This document shows positions 38,801 through 51,132 of a stretch of 64,000 nt of DNA, piece by piece. This stretch comes from Primula veris. Lineage: Eukaryota; Streptophyta; Magnoliopsida; Ericales; Primulaceae. The DNA lies in contig OY821741.1 of assembly GCA_963682055.1 (NCBI GenBank), positions 24,250,711 through 24,314,710 on the forward strand, in the 5' to 3' direction. The notes under the pieces are model-generated. The model did not search any database, had not been told where the DNA came from, and saw only the letters and a program-made list of their open reading frames with translations. Both the position numbers and the translations under genes were made by a program. Numbering within the stretch: position 1 is the first letter of the stretch; each line of letters starts with the position of its first letter.

Positions 38801-39245
38801 AAAGGGATGAGAAATGAAGTGAGCAAGTTTAAATGCCGAAAGTCTCATTAAATATGATTAAAGGCCATCACAGCCCAAACCCTTAATAAGACTCTGACAT
38901 TGAGCAGTTGAATGAACGAGAAAGCAACTGAGCATGTTTAAGATTGATGTCGAAAATCACATTAAGTAGGATTAAAGGCCATCACAGCCCAAATACTTAA
39001 GAAGATTCCTACATTGTTCAAAGGGATGAGAAATGAAGTGAGCAAGTTCAAATGCCGAAAGTCTCAATAAATAGGATTAAAGGCCATCACAGCCCAAACC
39101 CTTAATAAGACTCTGACATTGAGCAGTTGAATGAATGAGAAAGCAAGTGAGCATGTTCAAGCTCGATGTCGAAAATCTCATTAAGTAGGATTAAAGGTCA
39201 TCACAGCCCAAATACTTAATAAGATTCCTACATTGTTCAAAGGGA
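32815..39245 (+). repeat. Mixed dimers with local 3-dimer period
   Basis: This stretch holds about 29 dimers. Deletion-type A monomers lie near 33,761, 34,638, 35,295, 37,267 and 38,142. The pair at 34,638 and 35,295 is 656 bp apart (three dimers, one of 218 bp), with matching flanks. Further marks are atgccatcacagccc near 32,951, ctgttattg near 33,421, the 222-bp dimer near 35,785, catgatcaag near 36,090, the tacgatt junction near 36,666 and acttaagaag near 38,995. I saw no gene or foreign insertion. Confidence 0.78.
35781..35793 (+). repeat. 3-bp insertion at the A/B junction (222-bp dimer)
   Basis: The A tail reads ataaataataagatt instead of the usual ataaataagatt (compare near 20,236 and 21,769). 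An extra ata, probably a slippage product, makes this the only 222-bp dimer seen in the window. It is not shared by any other copy. Confidence 0.85.
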
Positions 39246-41353
39246 TGAGAAATGAAGTGAGCAAGTTCAAATGCCGAAAGTCTCAATAAATAGGATTAAA
39301 GGCCATCACAGCCCAAACCCTTAATAAGACTCTGTCATTGAGCAGTTGAATGAACGAGAAAGCAACTGAGCATGTTCAAGATCGATGTCGAAAATCACAT
39401 TAAGTAGGATTAAAGGCCATCACAGCCCAAATACTTAATAAGATTTCTACATTGTTCAAAGGGATGAGAAATGAAGTGAGCAAGTTCAAATGCCGAAAGT
39501 CTCATTAAATATGATTAAAGGCCATCACAGCCCAAACCCTTAATAAGACTCTGACATTGAGCAGTTGAATGAACGAGAAAGCAAGTGAGCATGTTCAAGA
39601 TCGATGTCGAAAATCTCATTAAGTAGGATTAAAGGCCATCACAGCCCAAATACTTAATAAGATTCCTACATTGTTCAAAGGGATGAGAAATGAAGTGAGC
39701 AAGTTCAAATGCCGAAAGTCTCAATAAATAGGATTAAAGGCCATCACAGCCCAAACCCTTAATAAGACTCTGACATTGAGCAGTTGAATGAATGAGAAAG
39801 CAAGTGAGCATGTTCAAGCTCGATGTCGAAAATCTCATTAAGTAGGATTAAAGGCCATCACAGCCCAAATACTTAATAAGATTCCTACATTGTTCAAAGG
39901 GATGAGAAATGAAGTGAGCAAGTTCAAATGCCGAAAGTCTCATTAAAAATGATTAAAGGCCATCACAGCCCAAACCCTTAATAAGACTCTGACATTGAGC
40001 AGTTGAATGAACGAGAAAGCAACTGAGCATGTTTAAGATCGATGTCGAAAATCACATTAAGTAGGATTAAAGGTCATCACAGCCCAAATACTTAATAAGA
40101 TTCCTACATTGTTCAAAGGGATGAGAAATGAAGTGAGCAAGTTTAAATGCCGAAAGTCTCATTAAATATGATTAAAGACCATCACAGCCCAAACCCTTAA
40201 TAAGACTCTGACATTGAGCAGTTGAATGAACGAGAAAGCAAGTGAGAATGTTCAAGATTGATGTCGAAAATCTCATTAAGTAGATTTAAAGGCCATCACA
40301 GCCCAAATACTTAATAAGATTCCTACATTGTTCAAAGGGATGAGAAATGAAGTGAGCAAGTTCAAATGCCGAAAGTCTCAATAAATAGGATTAAAGGCCA
40401 TGACAGCCCAAACCCTTAATAAGACTCTGACATTGAGCAGTTGAATGAATGAGAAAGCAAGTGAGCATGTTCAAGCTCGATGTCGAAAATCTCATTAAAT
40501 AGGATTAAAGGCCATCACAGCCCAAATACTTAATAAGATTCCTACATTGTTCAAAGAGATGAGAAATGAAGTGAGCAAGTTCAAATGCCGAAAGTCTCAA
40601 TAAATAGGATTAAAGGCCATCTCAGCCCAAACCCTTAATAAGACTCTGACATTGAGCAGTTGAATGAATGAGAAAGAAAGTGAGCATGTTCAAGCTCGAT
40701 GTCGAAAATCTCATTAAGTAGGATTAAAGGCCATCACAGCCCAAATCCTTAATAAGATTTCTACATTGTTCAAAGGGATGAGAAATGAAGTGAGCAAGTT
40801 CAAATGCCGAAAGTCTCAATAAATAGGATTAAAGGCCATCACAGCCCAAACCCTTAATAAGACTCTGACATTGAGCATTTGAATGAATGAGAAAGAAAGT
40901 GAGCATGTTCAAGCTCGATGTCGAAAATCTCATTAAGTAGGATTAAAGGCCATCACAGCCCAAATCCTTAATAAGATTCCTACATTGTTCAAAGAGATGA
41001 GAAATGAAGTGAGCAAGTTCAAATGCCGAAAGTCTCATTAAATATGATTAAAGGCCATCACAGCCCAAACCCTTAATAAGACTCTGACATTGAGCAGTTG
41101 AATGAACGAGAAAGCAACTGAGCATGTTCAAGATCGATGTCGAAAATCACATTAAGTAGGATTAAAGGCCATCATAGCCCAAATACTTAATAAGATTCCT
41201 ACATTGTTCAAAGGGATGAGAAATGAAGTGAGCAAGTTCAAATGCCGAAAGTCTCATTAAAAATGATTAAAGGCCATCACAGCCCAAACCCTTAATAAGA
41301 CTCTGACATTGAGCAGTTGAATGAACGAGAAAGCAAGTGAGCATGTTCAAGAT
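39246..41353 (+). repeat. Block repeated at 8,539 bp, copy 2
   Basis: This is the second copy of 30,707-32,814. Private changes here are caaagagatgag near 40,553 and gagcatttgaatg near 40,877. The match stops near 41,354, where atcgatg in copy 1 becomes attgatg. Copy 1 and this copy are separated by about 6.4 kb of other dimers, so this is a dispersed duplication within the array. Confidence 0.82.
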
Positions 41354-42024
41354 TGATGTCGAAAATCTCATTAAGTAGGATTAAAGGCCATCACAGCCCA
41401 AATACTTAATAAGATTCCTACATTGTTAAAGGGATGAGAAATGAAGTGAGCAAGTTTAAATGCCGAAAGTCTCATTAAATATGATTAAAGGCCATCACAG
41501 CCCAAACGCTTAATAAGACTCTGTCATTGAGCAGTTGAATGAACGAGAAAGCAACTGAGCATGTTCAAGATCGATGTCGAAAATCTCATTAAGTAGGATT
41601 AAAGGCCATCACAGCCCAAATACTTAATAAGATTTCTACATTGTTCAAAGGGATGAGAAATGAAGTGAGCAAGTTCAAATGCCGAAAGTCTCATTAAAAA
41701 TGATTAAAGGCCATCACAGCCCAAACCCTTAATAAGACTCTGACATTGAGCAGTTGAATGAACGAGAAAGCAAGTGAGCATGTTCAAGATCGATGTCGAA
41801 AATCTCATTAAGTAGGATTAAAGGCCATCACAGCCCAAATACTTAATAAGATTCCTACATTGTTCAAAGGGATGAGAAATGAAGTGAGCAAGTTCAAATG
41901 CCGAAAGTCTCATTAAAAATGATTAAAGGCCATCACAGCCCAAACCCTTAATAAGACTCTGACATTGAGCAGTTGAATGAACGAGAAAGCAAGTGAGCAT
42001 GTTCAAGATCGATGTCGAAAATCT
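41354..42024 (+). repeat. Mixed dimers
   Basis: About three dimers, including a deletion-type A near 41,426 followed by the aaacgctt/ctgtcatt B subtype. This is the last aaacgctt copy in the window; the deletion-linked B monomers to the right of it carry aaactctt. Confidence 0.72.
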
Positions 42025-42900
42025 CATTAAGTAGGATTAAAGGCCATCACAGCCCAAATACTTAATAAGATTCCTACATTGTTCAAAGGGATGAGAAATG
42101 AAGTGAGCAAGTTTAAATGCCGAAAGTCTCATTAAATATGATTAAAGGCCATCACAGCCCAAACCCTTAATAAGACTCTGACATTGAGCAGTTGAATGAA
42201 CGAGAAAGCAACTGAGAATGTTCAAGATCGATGTCGAAAATCACATTAAGTAGGATTAAAGGCCATCACAACCCAAATACTTAATAAGATTCCTACATTG
42301 TTCAAAGGGATGAGAAATGAAGTGAGCAAGTTCAAATGCCGAAAGTCTCAATAAATAGGATTAAAGGCCATCACAGCCCAAACCCTTAATAAGACTCTGA
42401 CATTGAGCAGTTGAATGAATGAGAAAGCAAGTGAGCATGTTCAAGATTGATGTCGAAAATCTCATTAAGTAGGATTAAAGGCCATCACAGCCCAAATACT
42501 TAATAAGATTCCTACATTGTTCAAAGGGATGAGAAATGAAGTGAGCAAGTTCAAATGCCGAAAGTCTCAATAAATAGGATTAAAGGCCATCACAGCCCAA
42601 ACCCTTAATAAGACTCTGACATTGAGCAGTTGAATGAATGAGAAAGAAAGTGAGCATGTTCAAGCTCGTTGTCGAAAATCTCATTAAGTAGGATTAAAGG
42701 CCATCACAGCCCAAATCCTTAATAAGATTCCTACATTGTTCAAAGGGATGAGAAATGAAGTGAGCCAGTTCAAATGCCGAAAGTCTCATTAAAAATGATT
42801 AAAGGCCATCACAGCCCAAACCCTTAATAAGACTCTGTCATTGAGCAGTTGAATGAACGAGAAAGCAACTGAGCATGTTTAAGATCGATGTCGAAAATCA
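42025..42900 (+). repeat. 4-dimer tandem duplication, copy 1 (876 bp)
   Basis: About 42,025-42,630 matches 42,901-43,506 at an offset of 876 bp, four full dimers. Shared markers are gagaatgttcaag (near 42,214 and 43,090) and the caataaatag tails. Private changes are cacaacccaaatac at 42,271, ctcgttgtcg near 42,668 and gagccagttc near 42,767. The end of this copy is also where the match to the left edge of the window begins. Confidence 0.78.
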
Positions 42901-43866
42901 CATTAAGTAGGATTAAAGGCCATCACAGCCCAAATACTTAATAAGATTCCTACATTGTTCAAAGGGATGAGAAATGAAGTGAGCAAGTTTAAATGCCGAA
43001 AGTCTCATTAAATATGATTAAAGGCCATCACAGCCCAAACCCTTAATAAGACTCTGACATTGAGCAGTTGAATGAACGAGAAAGCAACTGAGAATGTTCA
43101 AGATCGATGTCGAAAATCACATTAAGTAGGATTAAAGGCCATCACAGCCCAAATACTTAATAAGATTCCTACATTGTTCAAAGGGATGAGAAATGAAGTG
43201 AGCAAGTTCAAATGCCGAAAGTCTCAATAAATAGGATTAAAGGCCATCACAGCCCAAACCCTTAATAAGACTCTGACATTGAGCAGTTGAATGAATGAGA
43301 AAGCAAGTGAGCATTTTCAAGATTGATGTCGAAAATCTCATTAAGTAGGATTAAAGGCCATCACAGCCCAAATACTTAATAAGATTCCTACATTGTTCAA
43401 CGGGATGAGAAATGAAGTGAGCAAGTTCAAATGCCGAAAGTCTCAATAAATAGGATTAAAGGCCATCACAGCCCAAACCCTTAATAAGACTCTGACATTG
43501 AGCAGTTGAATGAACGAGAAAGCAAGTGAGCATGTTCAAGCTCGATGTCGAAAATCTCATTAAGTAGGATTAAAGGCCATCACAGCCCAAATACTTAATA
43601 AGATTCCTACATTGTTCAGAGGGATGAGAAATGAAGTGAGCAAGTTCAAATGCCGAAAGTCTCAATAAATAGGATTAAAGGCCATCACAGCCCAAACCCT
43701 TAATAAGACTCTGACATTGAGCAGTTGAATGAATGAGAAAGAAAGTGAGCATGTTCAAGCTCGATGTCGAAAATCTCATTAAGTAGGATTAAAGGCCATC
43801 ATAGCCCAAATACTTAATAAGATTCCTACATTGTTCAAAGGGATGAGAAATGAAGTGAGCAAGTTG
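42901..43866 (+). repeat. 4-dimer tandem duplication, copy 2, also a third copy of the left-edge block
   Basis: This is the second 876-bp copy. Its gagaatg marker is exactly 42,690 bp from the one near base 400, and the aaaaat tail, ctgtcatt, tttaagatcg and tcacatt markers from about 42,780 follow the same order as at the left edge of the window. Private changes are gcattttcaag near 43,315, caacgggatg near 43,400, ttcagaggg near 43,617 and aagttgaaatg at 43,866. The many single changes suggest less recent homogenisation. Confidence 0.75.
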
Positions 43867-45617
43867 AAATGCCGAAAGTCTCATTAAATATGATTAAAGG
43901 CCATCACAGCCCAAACCCTTAATAAGACTCTGACATTGAGCAGTTGAATCAACGAGAAAGCAACTGAGCATGTTCAAGATCGATGTCGAAAATCTCATTA
44001 AGTAGGATTAAAGGCCATCACAGCCCAAATCCTTAATAAGATTCCTACATTGTTCAAAGGGATGAGAAATGAAGTGAGCAAGTTCAAATGCCGAAAGTCT
44101 CATTAAAAATGATTAAAGGCCATCACAGCCCAAACCCTTAATAAGACTCTGACATTGAGCAGTTGAATGAACGAGAAAGCAAGTGAGCATGTTCAAGCTC
44201 GATGTCGAAAATCTCATTAAGTAGGATTAAAGGCCATCACAGCCCAAATACTTAATAAGATTCCTACCTTGTTCAAAGGGATGAGAAATGAAGTGAGCAA
44301 GTTCAAATGCCGAAAGTCTCATTAAATATGATTAAAGGCCATCACAGCCCAAACCCTTAATAAGACTCTGACATTGAGCAGTTGAATGAACGAGAAAGCA
44401 AGTGAGCATGTTCAAGATTGATGTCGAAAATCTCATTAAGTAGGATTAAAGGCCATCACAGCCCAAATACTTAATAAGATTCCTACATTGTTCAAAGGGA
44501 TGAGAAATGAAGTGAGCAAGTTTAAATGCCGAAAGTCTCATTAAATACGATTAAAGGCCATCACAGCCCAAACCCTTAATAAGACTCTGACATTGAGCAG
44601 TTGAATGAACGAGAAAGCAACTGAGCATGTTCAAGATCGATGTCGAAAATCACATTAAGTAGGATTAAAGGCCATCACAGCCCAAATACTTAATAAGATT
44701 CCTACATTGTTCAAAGGGATGAGAAATGAAGTGAGCAAGTTCAAATGCCGAAAGTCTCATTAAAAATGATTAAAGGCCATCACAGTCCAAACCCTTAATA
44801 AGACTCTGAAATTGAGCAGTTGAATGAACGAGAAAGCAAGTGAGCATGTTCAAGCTCGATGTCGAAAATCTCATTAAGTAGGATTAAAGGCCATCACAGC
44901 CCAAATAGTTAATAAGATTCCTACATTGTTCAAAGGGATGAGAAATGAAGTGAGCAAGTTCAAATGCCGAAAGTCTCATTAAATATGATTAAAGGCCATC
45001 ACAGCCCAAACCCTTAATAAGACTCTGACATTGAGCAGTTGAATGAACGAGAAAGCAAGTGAGCATGTTCAAGATCGATGTCGAAAATCTCATTAAGTAG
45101 GATTAAAGGCCATCACAGCCCAAATACTTAATAAGATTCCTACATTGTTAAAGGGATGAGAAATGAAGTGAGCAAGTTTAAATGCCGAAAGTCTCATTAA
45201 ATATGATTAAAGGCCATCACAGCCCAAACTCTTAATAAGACTCTGTCATTGAGCAGTTGAATGAACGAGAAAGCAACTGAGCATGTTCAAGATCGATGTC
45301 GAAAATCACATTAAGTAGGATTAAAGGCCATCACAGCCCAAATATTTAATAAGATTCCTACATTGTTCAAAGGGATGAGAAATGAAGTGAGCAAGTTCAA
45401 ATGCCGAAAGTCTCATTAAAAATGATTAAAGGCCATCACAGCCCAAACCCTTAATAAGACTCTGACATTGAGCAGTTGAATGAACGAGAAAGCAACTGAG
45501 CATGTTTAAGATCGATGTCGAAAATCACATTAAGTAGGATTAAAGGCCATCACAGCCCAAATACTTAATAAGATTCCTACATTGTTCAAAGGGATGAGAA
45601 ATGAAGTGAGCAAGTTT
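43867..45617 (+). repeat. 8-dimer higher-order unit (1,751 bp), copy 1
   Basis: Positions 43,867-45,650 match 45,618-47,401 at an offset of 1,751 bp (seven 219-bp and one 218-bp dimer). All five private markers checked are shared: gaatcaacgag (43,941 and 45,692), ctaccttgttc (near 44,265 and 46,016), cacagtccaa (44,781 and 46,532), ccaaatagtt (44,901 and 46,652) and aatatttaat (45,341 and 47,092). Sharing of so many private variants indicates a very recent duplication. A related unit with ctaccttg and the tacgatt junction lies near 55.8-56.2 kb. Confidence 0.9.
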
Positions 45618-47401
45618 AAATGCCGAAAGTCTCATTAAATATGATTAAAGGCCATCACAGCCCAAACCCTTAATAAGACTCTGACATTGAGCAGTTGAAT
45701 CAACGAGAAAGCAACTGAGCATGTTCAAGATCGATGTCGAAAATCTCATTAAGTAGGATTAAAGGCCATCACAGCCCAAATCCTTAATAAGATTCCTACA
45801 TTGTTCAAAGGGATGAGAAATGAAGTGAGCAAGTTCAAATGCCGAAAGTCTCATTAAAAATGATTAAAGGCCATCACAGCCCAAACCCTTAATAAGACTC
45901 TGACATTGAGCAGTTGAATGAACGAGAAAGCAAGTGAGCATGTTCAAGCTCGATGTCGAAAATCTCATTAAGTAGGATTAAAGGCCATCACAGCCCAAAT
46001 ACTTAATAAGATTCCTACCTTGTTCAAAGGGATGAGAAATGAAGTGAGCAAGTTCAAATGCCGAAAGTCTCATTAAATATGATTAAAGGCCATCACAGCC
46101 CAAACCCTTAATAAGACTCTGACATTGAGCAGTTGAATGAACGAGAAAGCAAGTGAGCATGTTCAAGATTGATGTCGAAAATCTCATTAAGTAGGATTAA
46201 AGGCCATCACAGCCCAAATACTTAATAAGATTCCTACATTGTTCAAAGGGATGAGAAATGAAGTGAGCAAGTTTAAATGCCGAAAGTCTCATTAAATACG
46301 ATTAAAGGCCATCACAGCCCAAACCCTTAATAAGACTCTGACATTGAGCAGTTGAATGAACGAGAAAGCAACTGAGCATGTTCAAGATCGATGTCGAAAA
46401 TCACATTAAGTAGGATTAAAGGCCATCACAGCCCAAATACTTAATAAGATTCCTACATTGTTCAAAGGGATGAGAAATGAAGTGAGCAAGTTCAAATGCC
46501 GAAAGTCTCATTAAAAATGATTAAAGGCCATCACAGTCCAAACCCTTAATAAGACTCTGAAATTGAGCAGTTGAATGAACGAGAAAGCAAGTGAGCATGT
46601 TCAAGCTCGATGTCGAAAATCTCATTAAGTAGGATTAAAGGCCATCACAGCCCAAATAGTTAATAAGATTCCTACATTGTTCAAAGGGATGAGAAATGAA
46701 GTGAGCAAGTTCAAATGCCGAAAGTCTCATTAAATATGATTAAAGGCCATCACAGCCCAAACCCTTAATAAGACTCTGACATTGAGCAGTTGAATGAACG
46801 AGAAAGCAAGTGAGCATGTTCAAGATCGATGTCGAAAATCTCATTAAGTAGGATTAAAGGCCATCACAGCCCAAATACTTAATAAGATTCCTACATTGTT
46901 AAAGGGATGAGAAATGAAGTGAGCAAGTTTAAATGCCGAAAGTCTCATTAAATATGATTAAAGGCCATCACAGCCCAAACTCTTAATAAGACTCTGTCAT
47001 TGAGCAGTTGAATGAACGAGAAAGCAACTGAGCATGTTCAAGATCGATGTCGAAAATCACATTAAGTAGGATTAAAGGCCATCACAGCCCAAATATTTAA
47101 TAAGATTCCTACATTGTTCAAAGGGATGAGAAATGAAGTGAGCAAGTTCAAATGCCGAAAGTCTCATTAAAAATGATTAAAGGCCATCACAGCCCAAACC
47201 CTTAATAAGACTCTGACATTGAGCAGTTGAATGAACGAGAAAGCAACTGAGCATGTTTAAGATCGATGTCGAAAATCACATTAAGTAGGATTAAAGGCCA
47301 TCACAGCCCAAATACTTAATAAGATTCCTACATTGTTCAAAGGGATGAGAAATGAAGTGAGCAAGTTTAAATGCCGAAAGTCTCATTAAATATGATTAAA
47401 G
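45618..47401 (+). repeat. 8-dimer higher-order unit (1,751 bp), copy 2
   Basis: This is the second copy of the preceding unit, ending where agaccatc replaces aggccatc at 47,402. No difference from copy 1 was seen at the markers checked. Confidence 0.9.
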
Positions 47402-49162
47402 ACCATCACAGCCCAAACCCTTAATAAGACTCTGACATTGAGCAGTTGAATGAACGAGAAAGCAAGTGAGAATGTTCAAGATTGATGTCGAAAATCTCAT
47501 TAAGTAGATTTAAAGGCCATCACAGCCCAAATACTTAATAAGATTCCTACATTGTTCAAAGGGATGAGAAATGAAGTGAGCAAGTTCAAATGCCGAAAGT
47601 CTCATTAAATATGATTAAAGGCCATCACAGCCCAAACCCTTAATAAGACTCTGACATTGAGCAGTTGAATGAACGAGAAAGCAAGTGAGCATGTTCAAGA
47701 TTGATGTCGAAAATCTCATTAAGTAGGATTAAAGGCCATCACAGCCCAAATACTTAATAAGATTCCTACATTGTTCAAAGGGATGAGAAATGAAGTGAGC
47801 AAGTTCAAATGCCGAAAGTCTCATTAAATATGATTAAAGGCCATCACAGCCCAAACCCTTAATAAGACTCTGACATTGAGCAGTTGAATGAACGAGAAAG
47901 CAAGTGAGCATGTTCAAGATTAATGCGAAAATCTGATTAAGTAGGATTAAAGGCCATCACAGCCCAAATACTTAATAAGATTCCTACATTGTTCAAAGGG
48001 ATGAGAAATGAAGTGTGTAAGTTCAAATGCCGAAAGTCTCATTAAAAATGATTAAAGGCCATCACAGCCCAAACCCTTAATAAGACTCTGACATTGAGCA
48101 GTTGAATGAACGAGAAAGCAACTGAGCATGTTCAAGATCGATGTCGAAAATCACATTAAGTAGGATTAAAGGCCATCACAGCCCAAATACTTAATAAGAT
48201 TCCTACATTGTTCAAAGGGATGAGAAATGAAGTGAGCAAGTTTAAATGCCGAAAGTCTCATTAAATATGATTAAATGCCATCACAGCCCAAACCCTTAAT
48301 AAGACTCTGACATTGAGCAGTTGAATGAACGAGAAAGCAAGTGAACATGTTCAAGATGGATGTCGAAAATCTCATTAAGTAGGATTAAAGGCCATCACAG
48401 CCCAAATACTTAATAAGATTTCTACATTGTTCAAAGGGATGAGAAATGAAGTGAGTGAGTTTAAATGCCGAAAGTCTCATTAAATATGATTAAATGCCAT
48501 CACAGCCCAAACTCTTAATAAGACTCTGACATTGAGCAGTTGAATGAACGAGAAAGCAACTGAGCATGTTCAAGATCGATGTCGAAAATCATATTAAGTA
48601 GGATTAAAGGCCATCATAGCCCAAATACTTAATAAGATTCCTACATTGTTCAAAGGGATGAGAAATGAAGTGAGCAAGTTCAAATGCCGAAAGTCTCATT
48701 AAATATGATTAAAGGCCATCACAGCCCAAACCCTTAATAAGACTCTGACATTGAGCAGTTGAATGAACGAGAAAGCAAGTGAGCATGTTCAAGATTGATG
48801 TCGAAAATCTCATTAAGTAGGATTAAAGGCCATCACAGCCCAAATACTTAATAAGATTCCTACATTATTCAAAGGGATGAGAAATGAAGTGAGAAAGTTC
48901 AAATGCCGAAAGTATCATTAAAAATGATTAAAGGCCATCACAGCCCAAACCCTTAATAAGACTCTGACATTGAGCAGTTGAATGAACGAGAAAGCAACTG
49001 AGCATGTTCAAGATCGATGTCGAAAATCATATTAAGTAGGATTAAAGGCCATCATAGCCCAAATACTTAATAAGATTCCTACATTGTTCAAAGGGATGAG
49101 AAATGAAGTGAGCAAGTTCAAATGTCGAAAGTCTCAATAAATAGGATTAAAGGCCATCACAT
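47193..49162 (+). repeat. 9-dimer higher-order unit (1,970 bp), copy 1
   Basis: This unit matches 49,163-51,132 at an offset of 1,970 bp, that is nine dimers with one single-base deletion. It carries attaatgcgaaaatctgatt at 47,919, a B monomer that lost a t and gained two substitutions, repeated at 49,889. Other shared markers are tacattattc (48,861 and 50,831), aatgtcgaaag (near 49,122 and 51,092) and cacatcccaaacc (49,159 and 51,129). Several changes are private to this copy: gtgtgtaag (48,014), gtgaacatg (near 48,342), gatggatg (near 48,356) and gtgagtgag (near 48,451). The left end overlaps the preceding block by about 200 bp. Confidence 0.87.
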
Positions 49163-51132
49163 CCCAAACCCTTAATAAGACTCTGACATTGAGCAGTTGA
49201 ATGAACGAGAAAGCAACTGAGCATGTTTAAGATCGATGTCGAAAATCACATTAAGTAGGATTAAAGGCCATCACAGCCCAAATACTTAATAAGATTCCTA
49301 CATTGTTCAAAGGGATGAGAAATGAAGTGAGCAAGTTTAAATGCCGAAAGTCTCATTAAATATGATTAAAGACCATCACAGCCCAAACCCTTAATAAGAC
49401 TCTGACATTGAGCAGTTGAATGAACGAGAAAGCAAGTGAGAATGTTCAAGATTGATGTCGAAAATCTCATTAAGTAGATTTAAAGGCCATCACAGCCCAA
49501 ATACTTAATAAGATTCCTACATTGTTCAAAGGGATGAGAAATGAAGTGAGCAAGTTCAAATGCCGAAAGTCTCATTAAATATGATTAAAGGCCATCACAG
49601 CCCAAACCCTTAATAAGACTCTGACATTGAGCAGTTGAATGAACGAGAAAGCAAGTGAGCATGTTCAAGATTGATGTCGAAAATCTCATTAAGTAGGATT
49701 AAAGGCCATCACAGCCCAAATACTTAATAAGATTCCTACATTGTTCAAAGGGATGAGAAATGAAGTGAGCAAGTTCAAATGCCGAAAGTCTCATTAAATA
49801 TGATTAAAGGCCATCACAGCCCAAACCCTTAATAAGACTCTGACATTGAGCAGTTGAATGAACGAGAAAGCAAGTGAGCATGTTCAAGATTAATGCGAAA
49901 ATCTGATTAAGTAGGATTAAAGGCCATCACAGCCCAAATACTTAATAAGATTCCTACATTGTTCAAAGGGATGAGAAATGAAGTGTGCAAGTTCAAATGC
50001 CGAAAGTCTCATTAAAAATGATTAAAGGCCATCACAGCCCAAACCCTTAATAAGACTCTGACATTGAGCAGTTGAATGAACGAGAAAGCAACTGAGCATG
50101 TTCAAGATCGATGTCGAAAATCACATTAAGTAGGATTAAAGGCCATCATAGCCCAAATACTTAATAAGATTCCTACATTGTTCAAAGGGATGAGAAATGA
50201 AGTGAGCAAGTTCAAATGCCGAAAGTATCATTAAAAATGATTAAAGGCCATCACAGCCCAAACCCTTAATAAGACTCTGACATTGAGCAGTTGAATGAAC
50301 GAGAAAGCAACTGAGCATGTTCAAGATCGATGTCGAAAATCATATTAAGTAGGATTAAAGGCCATCATAGCCCAAATACTTAATAAGATTCCTACATTGT
50401 TCAAAGGGATGAGAAATGAAGTGAGTAAGTTTAAATGCCGAAAGTCTCATTAAATATGATTAAATGCCATCACAGCCCAAACTCTTAATAAGACTCTGAC
50501 ATTGAGCAGTTGAATGAACGAGAAAGCAACTGAGCATGTTCAAGATCGATGTCGAAAATCATATTAAGTAGGATTAAAGGCCATCATAGCCCAAATACTT
50601 AATAAGATTCCTACATTGTTCAAAGGGATGAGAAATGAAGTGAGCAAGTTCAAATGCCGAAAGTCTCATTAAATATGATTAAAGGCCATCACAGCCCAAA
50701 CCCTTAATAAGACTCTGATATTGAGCAGTTGAATGAACGAGAAAGCAAGTGAGCATGTTCAAGATTGATGTCGAAAATCTCATTAAGTAGGATTAAAGGC
50801 CATCACAGCCCAAATACTTAATAAGATTCCTACATTATTCAAAGGGATGAGAAATGAAGTGAGAAAGTTCAAATGCCGAAAGTATCATTAAAAATGATTA
50901 AAGGCCATCACAGCCCAAACCCTTAATAAGACTCTGACATTGAGCAGTTGAATGAACGAGAAAGCAACTGAGCATGTTCAAGATCGATGTCGAAAATCAT
51001 ATTAAGTAGGATTAAAGGCCATCATAGCCCAAATACTTAATAAGATTCCTACATTGTTCAAAGGGATGAGAAATGAAGTGAGCAAGTTCAAATGTCGAAA
51101 GTCTCAATAAATAGGATTAAAGGCCATCACAT
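49163..51132 (+). repeat. 9-dimer higher-order unit (1,970 bp), copy 2
   Basis: This is the second copy of the 1,970-bp unit. It has gtgtgcaag where copy 1 has gtgtgtaag, and a middle part (50.1-50.4 kb) in which catcatagcc, gtatcatt and tcatatt replace the copy-1 alleles, suggesting local exchange with a neighbouring subtype. Its right half is related to 52.1-52.8 kb at an offset of 1,751 bp (tacattattc at 50,831 and 52,582, gtgagtaagt at 50,421 and 52,172). Confidence 0.85.
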
